From positions 101,285-165,284 of the forward strand of contig JAIOAX010000005.1 in NCBI GenBank assembly GCA_019873645.1: a stretch of DNA of 64,000 nt, in the 5' to 3' direction. The notes beneath the pieces are model-generated. The model saw nothing but the letters and a program-made list of their open reading frames with translations. It did not search any database and was not told the origin of the DNA. This stretch comes from Chloroflexota bacterium. Its GTDB lineage: Bacteria > Chloroflexota > Anaerolineae > B4-G1 > SLSP01. This document shows, in pieces, positions 15,909 through 25,592 of this stretch (its first letter is position 1; every line of letters starts with the position of its first letter). The position numbers and the translations under genes are program-made.

Positions 15909-17655
15909 TTACCCCATTCCCCAACTGCGAGGCGTAAATCTCGCGGTAGATGGGACTGCGCGCCAGCAGCTCGGCGTGTGTGCCGATGTCGGCGATGCGG
16001 CCTTTGTCGAGCACCACGATTTTGTCGGCGGTGAGCACGGTGCTGATGCGCTGCGCGACGACGAAGACGGTGGTTTGATGCGCCAGTTGGGTGCGCAGGA
16101 GTTCATCCAGGGCATCCTGCAATTTGCTCTCGGTTTCCACATCCACCGCACTGGTGCTGTCATCGAGGATAAGAACGCGCGGCTTAACGCACAGGGCGCG
16201 GGCGATGGCAAGCCGCTGTTTCTGTCCACCGGAAAGGTTCACGCCACGTTGCCCGATGAGGGTATCGTAGCCCTGGGGCATTGCCATAATGAAGTCATGG
16301 GCCTGCGCGGCTTTGGCGGCAGCGATGACTTCTTCATCGGTGGCGTCCGGGCGCCCATAACGGATGTTGTCACGCACGGTGCCGCTGAAGAGTACCGCTT
16401 CCTGCAAGGCGATGCCTACCTGAGTACGCAGGTCGTGCAGCGGCCATTCACGCACGTCCACACCGTCCACCAGCACCCGGCCGCCGTCCACATCGTAAAA
16501 GCGCGGGATCAGGTGGATGAGGCTGGACTTACCGGAACCGGTTGCGCCGAGGATCGCCACAGTTTCCCCAGGCTCGGCGACCAGGTTCACATCGTTAAGC
16601 ACGGCGTCGGCGCAGCCATGATTGTAGCTGAAACAGACATTCTCAAAGACCACTCGCCCGGCGGTTGTCGGCGGCACGCGCGCCTCGACGGGCGGTCGGA
16701 TTTCCGGTTCGCTTTCCAGGACTTCGAGGATGCGCCCGGCGGAGGCATCGGCGGCAGAAAGTGGGGCAATCATGTTGATGAGCATGGTCAATGGGAAGAG
16801 GGAAAAGATCATATAGTTGACCGAGGCCATAATCTGCCCGACGGTCAATTCCCCTCCGATAGCCAGGTTGCCGCCGAACCAGATGACGCCGGCGGTGGCG
16901 AGGTTCACGACCGTCATCATCAAGGGCATCAGGAAGACGACGAAATTGAGGACTTTGACGGTCTGCGCCATAAGGTCGTCGTTGGCGCGTGCAAAGCGTT
17001 GTTTTTCGTATTCGGCGCGGACAAAGGCTTTGACGACCCGCATGCCTGCCAGGTTCTCCTGGAGCACGGTGTTAAGTTTATCCAGCTTCTGCTGCACGAT
17101 CAGGAACAACGGGCGTGCTTTGACCATAAAAAGCAGGACGATGCCGAAGAGCAGCGGCAACATCGCCAGCCAGATCCAGGCCAGACGCGGCGCGGTAAAG
17201 ATGAGCATCAACAGGGCGCCGGCGGCCCAGATCGGGGCACGGGTGAGGATGCGCAGGCCCATCATCAAGATCATCTGCACTTGATTGATGTCGCTGGTAG
17301 CGCGCACGAGCAGTTGTCCGGTCTGCAAGCGATCCAGGTTGCCGAAAGAGAGGGTTTGCACTTTGCGCACGAAGGCACTGCGGATGTCGGCGGCAGTATG
17401 CATCCCCACACGCACCGAAAGGATGATGTTGCCGACCGAGACCAATGCTTCCAGGAGGGCCACGCCAAACATCAATAACGCGGTGTTGATGATGACCGGC
17501 ATGTTTTGGGCTTTGACGCCTTCATCAATGACGCGCTGGGTCAGGCGGGGGATTGCCAGGTCAGCAAAGACCACGCCTAGCAACAGCACTAAGGCCAGGA
17601 TTGCATCGCGGCGATAGGGCTTCATAAAGGGCAGCAAGCGGAATAAGGATTTCAT
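15895..17655 (-). CDS. ABC exporter subunit (TMD-NBD) with degenerate Walker B
   Basis: 586 residues: transmembrane domain (about 15-320), then an ATPase domain with Walker A G-A-T-G-S-G-K-S-S near 373, signature L-S-G-G-Q, and Walker B L-I-L-D-D-S near 497. The residue after Walker B is Asp where hydrolysing subunits have Glu. Known heterodimeric exporters of the BmrCD/TM287-288 type have the same asymmetry: this Walker B and the partner's altered signature (LSQGQ) together form the non-hydrolysing site. The gene lies 94 bases after tetR and 76 bases before its partner, in one operon. Confidence 0.9.
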   Translation of the reverse strand: MKSLFRLLPFMKPYRRDAILALVLLLGVVFADLAIPRLTQRVIDEGVKAQNMPVIINTALLMFGVALLEALVSVGNIILSVRVGMHTAADIRSAFVRKVQTLSFGNLDRLQTGQLLVRATSDINQVQMILMMGLRILTRAPIWAAGALLMLIFTAPRLAWIWLAMLPLLFGIVLLFMVKARPLFLIVQQKLDKLNTVLQENLAGMRVVKAFVRAEYEKQRFARANDDLMAQTVKVLNFVVFLMPLMMTVVNLATAGVIWFGGNLAIGGELTVGQIMASVNYMIFSLFPLTMLINMIAPLSAADASAGRILEVLESEPEIRPPVEARVPPTTAGRVVFENVCFSYNHGCADAVLNDVNLVAEPGETVAILGATGSGKSSLIHLIPRFYDVDGGRVLVDGVDVREWPLHDLRTQVGIALQEAVLFSGTVRDNIRYGRPDATDEEVIAAAKAAQAHDFIMAMPQGYDTLIGQRGVNLSGGQKQRLAIARALCVKPRVLILDDSTSAVDVETESKLQDALDELLRTQLAHQTTVFVVAQRISTVLTADKIVVLDKGRIADIGTHAELLARSPIYREIYASQLGNGVNGRQ

Positions 17656-17697
17656 TAACTGTATCTCCTCGCAAAAATGTCAACGGATTAAACGGAT

Positions 17698-17760
17698 TTT
17701 TCTTTTCACGTTTTACGTTTCACGTTTTTACGTTTTACGTTTCACGTTTCTACGTTTCAT
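17698..17760. repeat. ACGTTTT/ACGTTTC heptamer array
   Basis: ACGTTTTACGTTTCACG units fill the gap between tetR and the ABC gene. On the minus strand the array reads GAAACGTAGAAACG and contains the TAG stop of tetR at 17750-17752. Confidence 0.9.
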
Positions 17761-18364
17761 GCACCAGGTAATTCATAGCAATTTCCAACATCTCGGCAGA
17801 CATGCGGTCGCGCAGGGTCTCATCCGTCAGGCGGCCGTTGTGGTAGAAGATGGAGGGCGCGTGGATAATGGCGAAGACGGTCGCGGCGGCCAGGGTGGGC
17901 TCGCGAGGCGCAAACACGCCGCGTTCGATGCCCAGTTGCACCAATTGCGCCAGATAGCGCACGTTACCCTGGTAAGGGCGGTGCGGTTCCGGGCAGAGAG
18001 CATTCGCGGGAATCGGTTGTACCCACAGGAAGGCATACATCTTGGGGTGTTCTTGCGCCATGGTCACGTAACGCCAGAGCGCCTCACGGGTGATGGCGAC
18101 GATGTCGCCGGTTTCGGCCTGGCGTAAGACTTCGGCGCGGTAGGCCTCGCGCTCTTCACGCAGCCGTGCGCGCAACGCCTGAATCAACGCGTCGTGGTTC
18201 TCAAAGTAGGTATACAAGACCATGTGCGACACGCCCAGGCGTTCGGCGATGAGCCGCGTGGTAAGGGCATCGTAGCCGTGCTCTAGCAGCAGCTCGTGAG
18301 CGGCCTCCAGGATGCGTTCGCGCATTGCTTCACGTTCGGTTGCGCTTTGTTTGGGACGGGGCAT
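17750..18364 (-). CDS. TetR-family transcriptional regulator
   Basis: 204 residues. The N-terminal 60 residues hold the TetR helix-turn-helix: I-A-E-R-L-G-V-S-H-M-V-L-Y-T-Y-F-E-N. The C-terminal part (about 70-200) is the variable ligand-binding and dimer domain. It is first in an operon with the two ABC exporter halves, and a repetitive TATA-rich operator overlaps the promoter, so it most likely represses itself and the exporter until a ligand binds. AAAGGAGCACC precedes the ATG. The last codons (H-E-T-stop) run into the ACGTTTC array. Confidence 0.9.
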   Translation of the reverse strand: MPRPKQSATEREAMRERILEAAHELLLEHGYDALTTRLIAERLGVSHMVLYTYFENHDALIQALRARLREEREAYRAEVLRQAETGDIVAITREALWRYVTMAQEHPKMYAFLWVQPIPANALCPEPHRPYQGNVRYLAQLVQLGIERGVFAPREPTLAAATVFAIIHAPSIFYHNGRLTDETLRDRMSAEMLEIAMNYLVHET

Positions 18365-18388
18365 GGTGCTCCTTTTATGGGTTTACGG

Positions 18389-18439
18389 TGTATAACTTAT
18401 ACGTTGTATACATTATACGCTGTATAGTTTATCTGTCAA
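18389..18439 (-). promoter_or_regulatory. Consensus sigma-70 promoter with overlapping TetR-type operator
   Basis: On the minus strand: -35 TTGACA (18434-18439), 16-base spacer, -10 TATAAT (18412-18417), about 48 bases before the tetR start. Overlapping it are palindromic TATA units: GTATAACTTATAC (18390-18402) and GTATACATTATAC (18406-18418), then TGTATA (18421-18426). Occupancy would block RNA polymerase, as expected for TetR autoregulation. Confidence 0.8.
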
Positions 18440-18477
18440 GGAGAGGAGCTGAGCAGGATGCGTTTCAGAACGGGGGC

Positions 18478-18626
18478 GATTTATCAGAGGACACTGCGCA
18501 GGCCGGTCTCCAGACCGTACCTGCGCAGCGATCTGCCCCGAAGTTGAAAAACACGCCGACCTGTCAGGTCGGTACAAGTTCTCCTTAGGGTTTCTCTGTG
18601 CTCTCCGTGTTCTCTGTGGTTAAAAA
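18478..18626 (+). repeat. Family A repeat (copy 3) followed by palindrome and CTCTGTG array
   Basis: GATTTATCAGAGGACACTG, GCAGGCCGGTCTCCAGACCG, CCCGAAGTTGAAAAACACG is a shortened family A copy. Next are the palindrome CCGACCTGTCAGGTCGG and then TTCTCTGTGCTCTCCGTG and TTCTCTGTGGTTAAA units, which reach the stop of the giant gene at 18627. Confidence 0.75.
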
Positions 18627-21600
18627 TCAGCGATTGACCCAGGGCGAATCGTAGACGATGACGGCGGTGTGCGGGTAAGTCCCTTGTGTGGGGATCCAGC
18701 GCACCACACGCCCTTGTCGTGTGTCAATCACGGCGATGCGGTTCTGCTCCGGCAGTGTCACGAAGACGATGCCGCCACCTGCGGCTAACCCCTTGGGGCT
18801 TCCCCCCACGGCAATATGGGCAACGTAGGGATAGGGCTGCCAGTTTTTCATCACCAGCGGCAGGTAGAGGTAGAAATCCAGGAACATCGTGCCGGGCGGC
18901 CCGGCCGTCTCCTGCTCCGGCGACAAGGTGAAGTCCTGGCTTTGTCCCTGGCTCTGGTCGGTGCAGGGGCCTTCGGCCAGCACGGTGACCGACTGCGCGG
19001 CGAAGTTCGCGTTGTAGACGCACTGCCCCATCACGACCATACCCTTGCCGCCGTCGGTGGAACTGGCGTTGGGCGCCTGTTGCTCGGTGGCAAAAGTGCG
19101 CCACAGCGAGAAGTCGCGTGGGTCATAGACACGCAGTTCGTTCAGGTGCGGGAAGGTCACGTAGACGTGGTCGGTCGCGCGGTTGTAGATGAGGGAGTAC
19201 GGCAACTGGTCGCCGGTGTTCACTTTATATTGCAGGCCAAAGCTCAATGGCTTGAGGGTGGAGGTGATCGTCCACAGCCCCTGCGCCCCCATGTAACGCT
19301 TGGTGGTGTAGACCAGGTGGCGGGTGGGATCGGCGGTGATGCCGAAGAAGCCCCAATCGTAGACCTGGTACATATCCGGTTTGAGGCGGGCGACGACGTT
19401 GTGGGTGGCATGCTCGATGACGGTGACGCCTTCGCCGCCGTAGCTGTGATCGGTGGCGTAGATGTAGCCATCAAGTTCTGTCAGGAAGAGCGTACCGAAG
19501 CCCGTGGCCACACTGGTGATAACGTTGTGTGTGGCAAGGTCAAAGACCTGCACCCGGCTTGGCGAGTCCGGCGCTGCGGAGGCATTATTGACGACGTACA
19601 GTTGATTGCCCACCACCAGCATTCCGAAGGGCGTGTCGCCGGTGCGGATGCTGGTGAGATAGGCATAATCGGTGGTCTGGAACACGTCAATCGTGTTCGA
19701 GGTGCGATTGGCGACGTAGAGCAGCGTGTCGGTGCGGATCGGTGTGTCGTCGTTGGAGCTGTTGTTCGTCGTGTCGCACTCCGGGTCCGTCGTGGCAATA
19801 CGCACCTCGTTGACCACGCGGTCAATGCCGAGCGGGAAGGGCTTGATGACCTCGACGATAAAGGTCAACTCACCGCCCTGCCCCGGCGCCAGCGTGCCGA
19901 CGTTCATCCGGTAATAAGGTCCGCTGTAGAGCGTCCATCCGCCGCCGACGTAGCGGGTGTAATCCGGTAGACGCTCGGTGAGCACGACATTGTGCGCCGT
20001 GCCGACGCCGCTGTTCACATACACAATCGTGTAGCTGATGATCTCGCCGGGCTTCGCGTAGAGGCGTTGCGCAGCGTTTTGGGCCGTCATCGGCCGGCCG
20101 AGTTGGGCGACAACCTCTTCCCATGCAGCCTGCTGCGCAAGCGGCAGCGGGCCGATGTTGTCGTTCTTCGCCACCACCAGATCCGGCCCCAGGTCTACGG
20201 TGCTGGTGAGGATGTAGCGATACCCGCCGCTGATCTCGATGGTGTTCACAATGCGACTCTCGGTCGTGTAAGAGAAGGCGGGATTGAGGCGCACCGGCAG
20301 GCGCGGGCCGGCTTGATTGTAGGTCTGCGCCGGAATGGACGGGATGTTGATGCGACACGTCCGCCCACTGCATGTCCAGAACGTCGGCGCACCGGCATAG
20401 AGGATAAAGGGCGAGAGGGTATCGGTGATGGGGACATTGGTGAACCCGGTGGTGCGGTTGGTGTTGGTGTAGAAAGTGCTGTAGTCGAAGTAGTCCCCCG
20501 GTGCAATGCAGCGCGGCGCGGTCTTGGAGATGCGCAGCGGACGGCGGCGCAGCGGCGTGTCCTCGTAGTTGCAGTTATCGGCCGGGTGGTAATCCGGTTC
20601 ACGGCTCCAGCCGCAGACGTAGTTGACCAGGTTGGTGACGCCTTCGGGGATCGTCTCGTGCGCGCGGACGACGAAGTAGTAGATACCGCCCTGCTTCAGC
20701 CCCAGTGTGCCCAAGGCCATCGTGTAGGTGCGCCCACCGGCGAATGTCCAGCCGTAGCCGACGTAATCGGTGTACAGCGGCAGAATTTCCGTGAGGATGA
20801 CGTTGGTGGCGGTGTACGGCCCCACGTTTTCAACGGCGATAGTGTAGGTGATGAGGTCTCCCTCGTAGACGAATTCGCGGTGTTGGGTGATGCTCATCGT
20901 GCTGACCTCGTGCTCCAGGAGCCGCGCGATGGTCGCCTGCTTTTGCGCGGCGAAGGGCGTCGTCGGTCCCACGTCGTCATCTTTGATGACCGTCAGGTCG
21001 GCCGGACAACGGATGGTGAAGGTGGCCGTGTCCGCGTCGGCGAAGTACGGCGTGTCGGGATTGAGCACCGTCAGGGTGACGGTGTTGGTCAGCGTGATGT
21101 CGCATACGCGCGTCCGCGGGTTGTAGATCACATTGAGCACAAAGCGTCCCGTTGCGCCTGCGCCGAGGGTGGGAGTGTACCAGACGATTTCGGGCGTGGT
21201 CATCACGCGCGTCCAGCCCAGGGCGGTCGCCGTATCGCTGTGCCAGACCGTAGCTGGCGGCAGCGGGGCGGTGGTGCGCACCCCGGCAAGCGGCGCGTTG
21301 TTGGGGTTGGTGTAGGTGATGGTGAACGAGATCACCTGTCCCGCCACGCCCATAAACGAGGTGAACGTCTTCTCAATCTGCGGGCGACGCATGACGGGCG
21401 TGTCCTCACGGTTGCAGTTGTCGGCGGGTGTGCGGTCGCTTTGGGCGCTTTGTCCGCATACCAGGTTGTCCAGATTTTTGACCTCCGCCGGCAGCGGCGT
21501 ATCCACGCGGACGACGAAATAACGTACTACGCCTTCGCCCGGCGCCAGCGTCCCGATGTTCATCCGATAGGTGCGCCCGCTCACCAACGTCCACCCGTAG

Positions 21601-24600
21601 CCGATGTAGCTGGTGTACAGCGGGCGGGTCTCCGTCAAGACCACATTGGTCGCCGTCACGACGCCCACATTGACCACAGAAATCGTGTATGTGACCACGT
21701 CCCCGTCGAACACGAAGGCACGATGATAGGGTTCGGCGGTCGTCAGCAGCGCGCCGGCCGTCTGCCGCCAGCGCTCGAACGCGGCGCGGTTCTCCATCAT
21801 CAGTAGCGTATTGGTGATCGGGCCGACGTTATCGTCCTTGATGACCACCAGGTCTACCGCGCCGCTGACCGCAAGGGTATGTTGATCCGCGGCGGTAATC
21901 GGGTTGGAGAAGCCCAACGGATGATACCGCACACTCACGGTGTTGCTGCGGTTGCCATCCGGCGTGTTGACCGGCAGGGTGTACAGGACGTTGAATACAC
22001 AGCCTGCGCCGACATTCAACGAAGCGCAGCCGTTGGCCGTCGCCTGCGCGGTCAGATTGCCCAGTCCCGGCCAGCCCACGCCGACATCGTTGACCGCGTC
22101 GAGGATCAAGGCCGGGCTATCCGCCGAGCCGGTGTTGGTGATGCGGAAGGTGTAGGTAATCGTATCGCCGGGATGCGCCTCGGTCGGGCCGGCTTTCGTC
22201 ACCCGGACGGCCGGCCGGAACAGGTTGACACTGTGGCTATCCGTCGCGGTAATGATATTGCTGAACCCCACCGGCGAGCAGGTGACGTTGGCCGTGTTGA
22301 CCAGCGGATCGGGTGCGCCGCTGGGGATGGTGTATGCGCGCACGAGCGTATAGGGCGGCGCGCTCCAGGTCAGCGTCACCGGCTGATTCAGGCCGAGCAT
22401 GGCGTCGGTGATGTGGCAGCGCAGGTCGGGCGTGTCGTTGGAGCTGGTATTGGTCAAGGTCAACGTATATGTGACCACATCGCCCCCCTTGCTCAAGGCA
22501 CTTCCCGTTTTGCTGAACGCAATCCGTGGCTGGAACAGGTTGACACTGTGGCTGTCCGTCGCGGTAATGATATTGCTGAACCCCACCGGCGAGCAGGTGA
22601 CGTTGGCCGTGTTGCCCAGCGGATCGGGTGCGCCGCTGGGGATGGTGTATGCGCGCACGAGCGTATAGGGCGGCGCGTTCCAGGTCAGCGTCACCGCCTG
22701 ATTCAGGCCGAGCATGGCGTCGGTGATGCGGCAGCGCAGGTCGGGCGTGTCGTTGGAGCTGGTATTGGTCAGGGTCAACGTATATGTGACCACATCGCCC
22801 ACCTTGCTTAAAGCATTGCCGGTCTTGTCGAAAGTCACTTGTGGTTGGAACAGGTTGACGCTGTGGCTATCCGTCGCCGTGACCGTCTGGTTGAACGCCG
22901 TGAGCCGATAGGTCGCCGTGACCACGTTGGCAAGCGGGTCGGGGGCGCCCGCTGCGACGGTGTAGGGGACCCGGAACGTGCAGGTCGCGCCGGTCGCCAG
23001 CGGGCCACAGCCGTTGGCGACTGCTGCGGCGGTCAGGTTGCCCAGGCCCGGCCAGCCAAGGCCGACATCCACAACGCTCACGATGTCCAGCGGCGGCGCG
23101 GTCGGCGGAACGCTGGTATTCCTGATCTGGTACGTGTAGGTGACGACATCGCCGACTTTGGATAACGTCGCTCCGGTTTTGGTGATGGCGATTGCAGGAC
23201 AGAGCACCGTCACCGGCGCGGCGGTCGTCGCGTTGTTATCCAGCCGCGCTTCCAGCGTCGTGCCGGTGATGACGGCCACGTTGCTCAATGCCAGGCCGCA
23301 GACCGCAGCCGTGTTCACCGTCGTCGTCACCAGGAAACTCCCCCGCGCGCCGGCGGCCAGCGTGGGCAGCGTCCAGTCAACCGTCGGCGTGATTCTCGCC
23401 CGCGTCCAGGGAGGCGCGGCCGTATCGCCCACCCACTGCATGCCGGTCGGCAAGGTATCCCGAATGGTCACATTCGTCGCCGTGTCGTTGCCCTGATTGG
23501 CGTAGTCAATTCTGTAAGTCACCGGGCCGCCGACTACGGTTTGTGTGGTCAGCGCCGTCTTGGTGATCACCAGATCCGGCACGGCCAGCGTGGCGGTCAC
23601 GGCCTCGTTGCAGAAATCCGTGGCCGTGAGGATGATCTGCGCCGGCGCGGGAGTGGCGCCTTGTCGGAGGAAGGTTGAGCCGAAGCCGCTGCTATCCACA
23701 ACTACAACGGCGGGATCGAATGTGCCCCAATTGCTCTGCAAGGTGATGCGGCGCGCGTTGGGCGCAGGCAGCGTGGGCGTGCGCGCCGGCGAGAGGGCCG
23801 GAGGTACGGTATGGTTGTCCTGATCGCGCAGTCGTACCGTCACCAGGCCGTTGGCGTTGCCAGTGACGATGAGCGTGATCCAGTTTGCCAACGGGGCCAC
23901 CGCTCCGCGGATGTTATCGGTGAGGGGGACGACGCCGATGGTCGGGGCGTTGGGATGCGGCGTGCCCCAGCGGTTGTGGTTGGCTTCGATGGCGACAGTG
24001 GCATTGTTGCGCAACTCGTGCGCCGGAACGGAGCACAGAGCGTTGTACCATACGCGATTGATGGCATCGTTGCTGGTTGCGGCAGTGAAGACGATGGCGT
24101 TGGCCTGTGTGTCATAGATGACGTTGCTCAGGAAGCGGTTCATCACGTCGGGAGTTTTATCAATGTAGAGGCCGCCTTGATAGCCGCTGCCGCCGCCGTT
24201 GTTGTAAATAAAGTTGTTCTGAACCAACACAGAAGTCTGGCTGATGATCGAGATGGCACCGCTTGTCTGCGCGCTGCTCAACATTGTCCGGTAAATGACA
24301 TTGTCGTTGGCGTTATTGGAACTGCCGTTGTCCAGATAGATGCCCGCGGCGCCGCAGTCATAAATATCGTTGTTGTTGACGGAGTTACCGCTGCTATCTT
24401 CCGCATACACGCCGGCCAGGCCGCAGTTGTGGATGACGTTATAGGTGATGGCGTTGTAGTTGCTGTCGGCCGCGCGGATGCCTTCCATACCACAATTATC
24501 AATGACGTTGCGGTTAATGTTGTTGTAATTGCCCCCGCCGGTGCCACCGCGTTTCAGGTGTATTCCCGCCCTGGCGATGTCTCTGATGGTGTTATCCGTG

Positions 24601-25250
24601 ATGAAGTTGTGGCTGCCCTCGTTCAAGACAATGCCCTGGCTGGAACTGTAGATGGTGTTGTACTGAATCTGGGAATAGTCTATATCGCCGCCGATGGCGC
24701 CGTTGAATTCCCCGACGCCACCGTTGTAACGCAGCGTGTTGGAGAGAATCCAGTCGCCGTCGCCGATCTGCGTGGAGCCGCTGGGAGCGATGCCGGTACA
24801 GGCATACTCGATGAGCGCGTACTGGATGCGGTTGCGGATGCTGTTCGCCCCAAAAATGATGCCCAACCAGCGTCCCTGTCCGCCGCAGGGACTTGGCTCT
24901 GTGGGATTGGAAGCCGTGAAGGTGATAGGACGGGCCGCAGTCCCGAGCGCCTGGAGCCGCCCTTCAATCTGAAGGCGTGTGCCGGTCTGGAAGTAGATTG
25001 AGGTTCCGGTAATTGGTGGAGTAATCGTGAGCGTTGCGCCCGGGGCGATGGTGACGGTGGTGGTCATAATCTCGTAGCAGGCGGCGTTCCAGGTGGTGTC
25101 GGCAGTGATGTCGAGACCGATCTGGATGCAGCCGGGAGGCGGGGCCGCGTAAACCGGCGTCTGCGGCGGCGCGAGCACGATGAGCAAAGCGATGATTGCG
25201 CCGCAGGACAATAGAACCGTTACCATAAAGAGCATGCTTTTTCTAACCAT
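18627..25250 (-). CDS. Giant secreted protein: beta-helix, DUF11 repeats, YVTN propeller
   Basis: About 2,207 residues from the ATG at 25250, chosen because AGGAGGTGG lies seven bases upstream; the open frame runs 13 codons further. A signal peptide (V-R-K-S-M-L-F-M-V-T, hydrophobic, V-Y-A-A) is followed by a right-handed parallel beta-helix (about 30-480) with many N-x-I and G-I-x-L turns. Next comes a long run of DUF11/Ig-like modules (about 550-1,830; motifs D-T-L-P-T-G, V-T-Y-T-L-T-L-T-N-T). The end has YVTN-type propeller units (L-Y-V-A-N-R-T-S-N-T-I-D-V) and an internal Y-L-P-L-V-M-K. Two DUF11 units are near-identical at DNA level. It is probably a cell-surface or fibre protein for adhesion or polysaccharide contact; no catalytic site is seen. 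Confidence 0.75.
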   Translation of the reverse strand: MVRKSMLFMVTVLLSCGAIIALLIVLAPPQTPVYAAPPPGCIQIGLDITADTTWNAACYEIMTTTVTIAPGATLTITPPITGTSIYFQTGTRLQIEGRLQALGTAARPITFTASNPTEPSPCGGQGRWLGIIFGANSIRNRIQYALIEYACTGIAPSGSTQIGDGDWILSNTLRYNGGVGEFNGAIGGDIDYSQIQYNTIYSSSQGIVLNEGSHNFITDNTIRDIARAGIHLKRGGTGGGNYNNINRNVIDNCGMEGIRAADSNYNAITYNVIHNCGLAGVYAEDSSGNSVNNNDIYDCGAAGIYLDNGSSNNANDNVIYRTMLSSAQTSGAISIISQTSVLVQNNFIYNNGGGSGYQGGLYIDKTPDVMNRFLSNVIYDTQANAIVFTAATSNDAINRVWYNALCSVPAHELRNNATVAIEANHNRWGTPHPNAPTIGVVPLTDNIRGAVAPLANWITLIVTGNANGLVTVRLRDQDNHTVPPALSPARTPTLPAPNARRITLQSNWGTFDPAVVVVDSSGFGSTFLRQGATPAPAQIILTATDFCNEAVTATLAVPDLVITKTALTTQTVVGGPVTYRIDYANQGNDTATNVTIRDTLPTGMQWVGDTAAPPWTRARITPTVDWTLPTLAAGARGSFLVTTTVNTAAVCGLALSNVAVITGTTLEARLDNNATTAAPVTVLCPAIAITKTGATLSKVGDVVTYTYQIRNTSVPPTAPPLDIVSVVDVGLGWPGLGNLTAAAVANGCGPLATGATCTFRVPYTVAAGAPDPLANVVTATYRLTAFNQTVTATDSHSVNLFQPQVTFDKTGNALSKVGDVVTYTLTLTNTSSNDTPDLRCRITDAMLGLNQAVTLTWNAPPYTLVRAYTIPSGAPDPLGNTANVTCSPVGFSNIITATDSHSVNLFQPRIAFSKTGSALSKGGDVVTYTLTLTNTSSNDTPDLRCHITDAMLGLNQPVTLTWSAPPYTLVRAYTIPSGAPDPLVNTANVTCSPVGFSNIITATDSHSVNLFRPAVRVTKAGPTEAHPGDTITYTFRITNTGSADSPALILDAVNDVGVGWPGLGNLTAQATANGCASLNVGAGCVFNVLYTLPVNTPDGNRSNTVSVRYHPLGFSNPITAADQHTLAVSGAVDLVVIKDDNVGPITNTLLMMENRAAFERWRQTAGALLTTAEPYHRAFVFDGDVVTYTISVVNVGVVTATNVVLTETRPLYTSYIGYGWTLVSGRTYRMNIGTLAPGEGVVRYFVVRVDTPLPAEVKNLDNLVCGQSAQSDRTPADNCNREDTPVMRRPQIEKTFTSFMGVAGQVISFTITYTNPNNAPLAGVRTTAPLPPATVWHSDTATALGWTRVMTTPEIVWYTPTLGAGATGRFVLNVIYNPRTRVCDITLTNTVTLTVLNPDTPYFADADTATFTIRCPADLTVIKDDDVGPTTPFAAQKQATIARLLEHEVSTMSITQHREFVYEGDLITYTIAVENVGPYTATNVILTEILPLYTDYVGYGWTFAGGRTYTMALGTLGLKQGGIYYFVVRAHETIPEGVTNLVNYVCGWSREPDYHPADNCNYEDTPLRRRPLRISKTAPRCIAPGDYFDYSTFYTNTNRTTGFTNVPITDTLSPFILYAGAPTFWTCSGRTCRINIPSIPAQTYNQAGPRLPVRLNPAFSYTTESRIVNTIEISGGYRYILTSTVDLGPDLVVAKNDNIGPLPLAQQAAWEEVVAQLGRPMTAQNAAQRLYAKPGEIISYTIVYVNSGVGTAHNVVLTERLPDYTRYVGGGWTLYSGPYYRMNVGTLAPGQGGELTFIVEVIKPFPLGIDRVVNEVRIATTDPECDTTNNSSNDDTPIRTDTLLYVANRTSNTIDVFQTTDYAYLTSIRTGDTPFGMLVVGNQLYVVNNASAAPDSPSRVQVFDLATHNVITSVATGFGTLFLTELDGYIYATDHSYGGEGVTVIEHATHNVVARLKPDMYQVYDWGFFGITADPTRHLVYTTKRYMGAQGLWTITSTLKPLSFGLQYKVNTGDQLPYSLIYNRATDHVYVTFPHLNELRVYDPRDFSLWRTFATEQQAPNASSTDGGKGMVVMGQCVYNANFAAQSVTVLAEGPCTDQSQGQSQDFTLSPEQETAGPPGTMFLDFYLYLPLVMKNWQPYPYVAHIAVGGSPKGLAAGGGIVFVTLPEQNRIAVIDTRQGRVVRWIPTQGTYPHTAVIVYDSPWVNR
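22221..22850 (-). repeat. 315-bp tandem duplication inside the giant gene
   Basis: CAGGTTGACACTGTGGCT recurs at 22221 and 22536 with long near-identical stretches after it, so one 105-residue DUF11 module was duplicated recently in frame. A third, more diverged unit begins near 22851. Confidence 0.9.
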
Positions 25251-25592
25251 ACCGTCCACCTCCTGTTCCTGTAAAAGACGCCTTAACAATCATTTTCTGA
25301 CAGGATTAACGGGATTTTCAGGATTAGAAAAGGCTTTGTGAGGCTTTTTCGTCTTGTCAATCCTGTCCAAAGAAAATGACCGCGTAACGACCGTATAGGC
25401 TTGCGCGATTGCCTCTATTTCTCATTATATAGCGGTATTGCAGGGACGAAGGTTAAAATCGGATTACGGTTGAATAAAACTACTGCCTCAAGGGGGCGGG
25501 GAGATAAAGAGAGGGGGATTTCGGGTAACTCCGCCACCCCAAATCCCCCCTGGAGGTAAAAACTGTAGTCCAGCGGTTGACCGCCGGCAGAC
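25251..25592. other. Intergenic region with family B repeat and hairpin
   Basis: Holds the ribosome-binding site of the giant gene (25256-25265), a family B copy (25296-25400), a TATAAT on the minus strand (25424-25429) without a good -35 element, and the inverted repeat GGGGGATTTCGGG...CCCCAAATCCCCCC (about 25511-25552), which may end transcription of the DUF4914 gene. No ORF of interest. Confidence 0.65.
25296..25400 (+). repeat. ACAGGATT-family hairpin repeat (family B), copy 2
   Basis: CTGACAGGATTAACGGGATT, TTCAGGATTAGAAAAGGC, then TTGTCAATCCTGTCCAAAG and CGCGTAACGACCGTATAGG. Inverted halves as in the other two copies. Confidence 0.85.

Noticed and set aside
14340..17478. Long plus-strand frames over the ABC genes (258 and 500 residues)
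   Set aside because: His/Asp/Gln-rich reverse readings of the two exporter genes, without start signals or domains.
19992..22811. Plus-strand frames of 604 and 310 residues in the giant gene
   Set aside because: Arg/Val/Gly-rich antisense of the DUF11 modules; their internal repetition only mirrors the real repeats.
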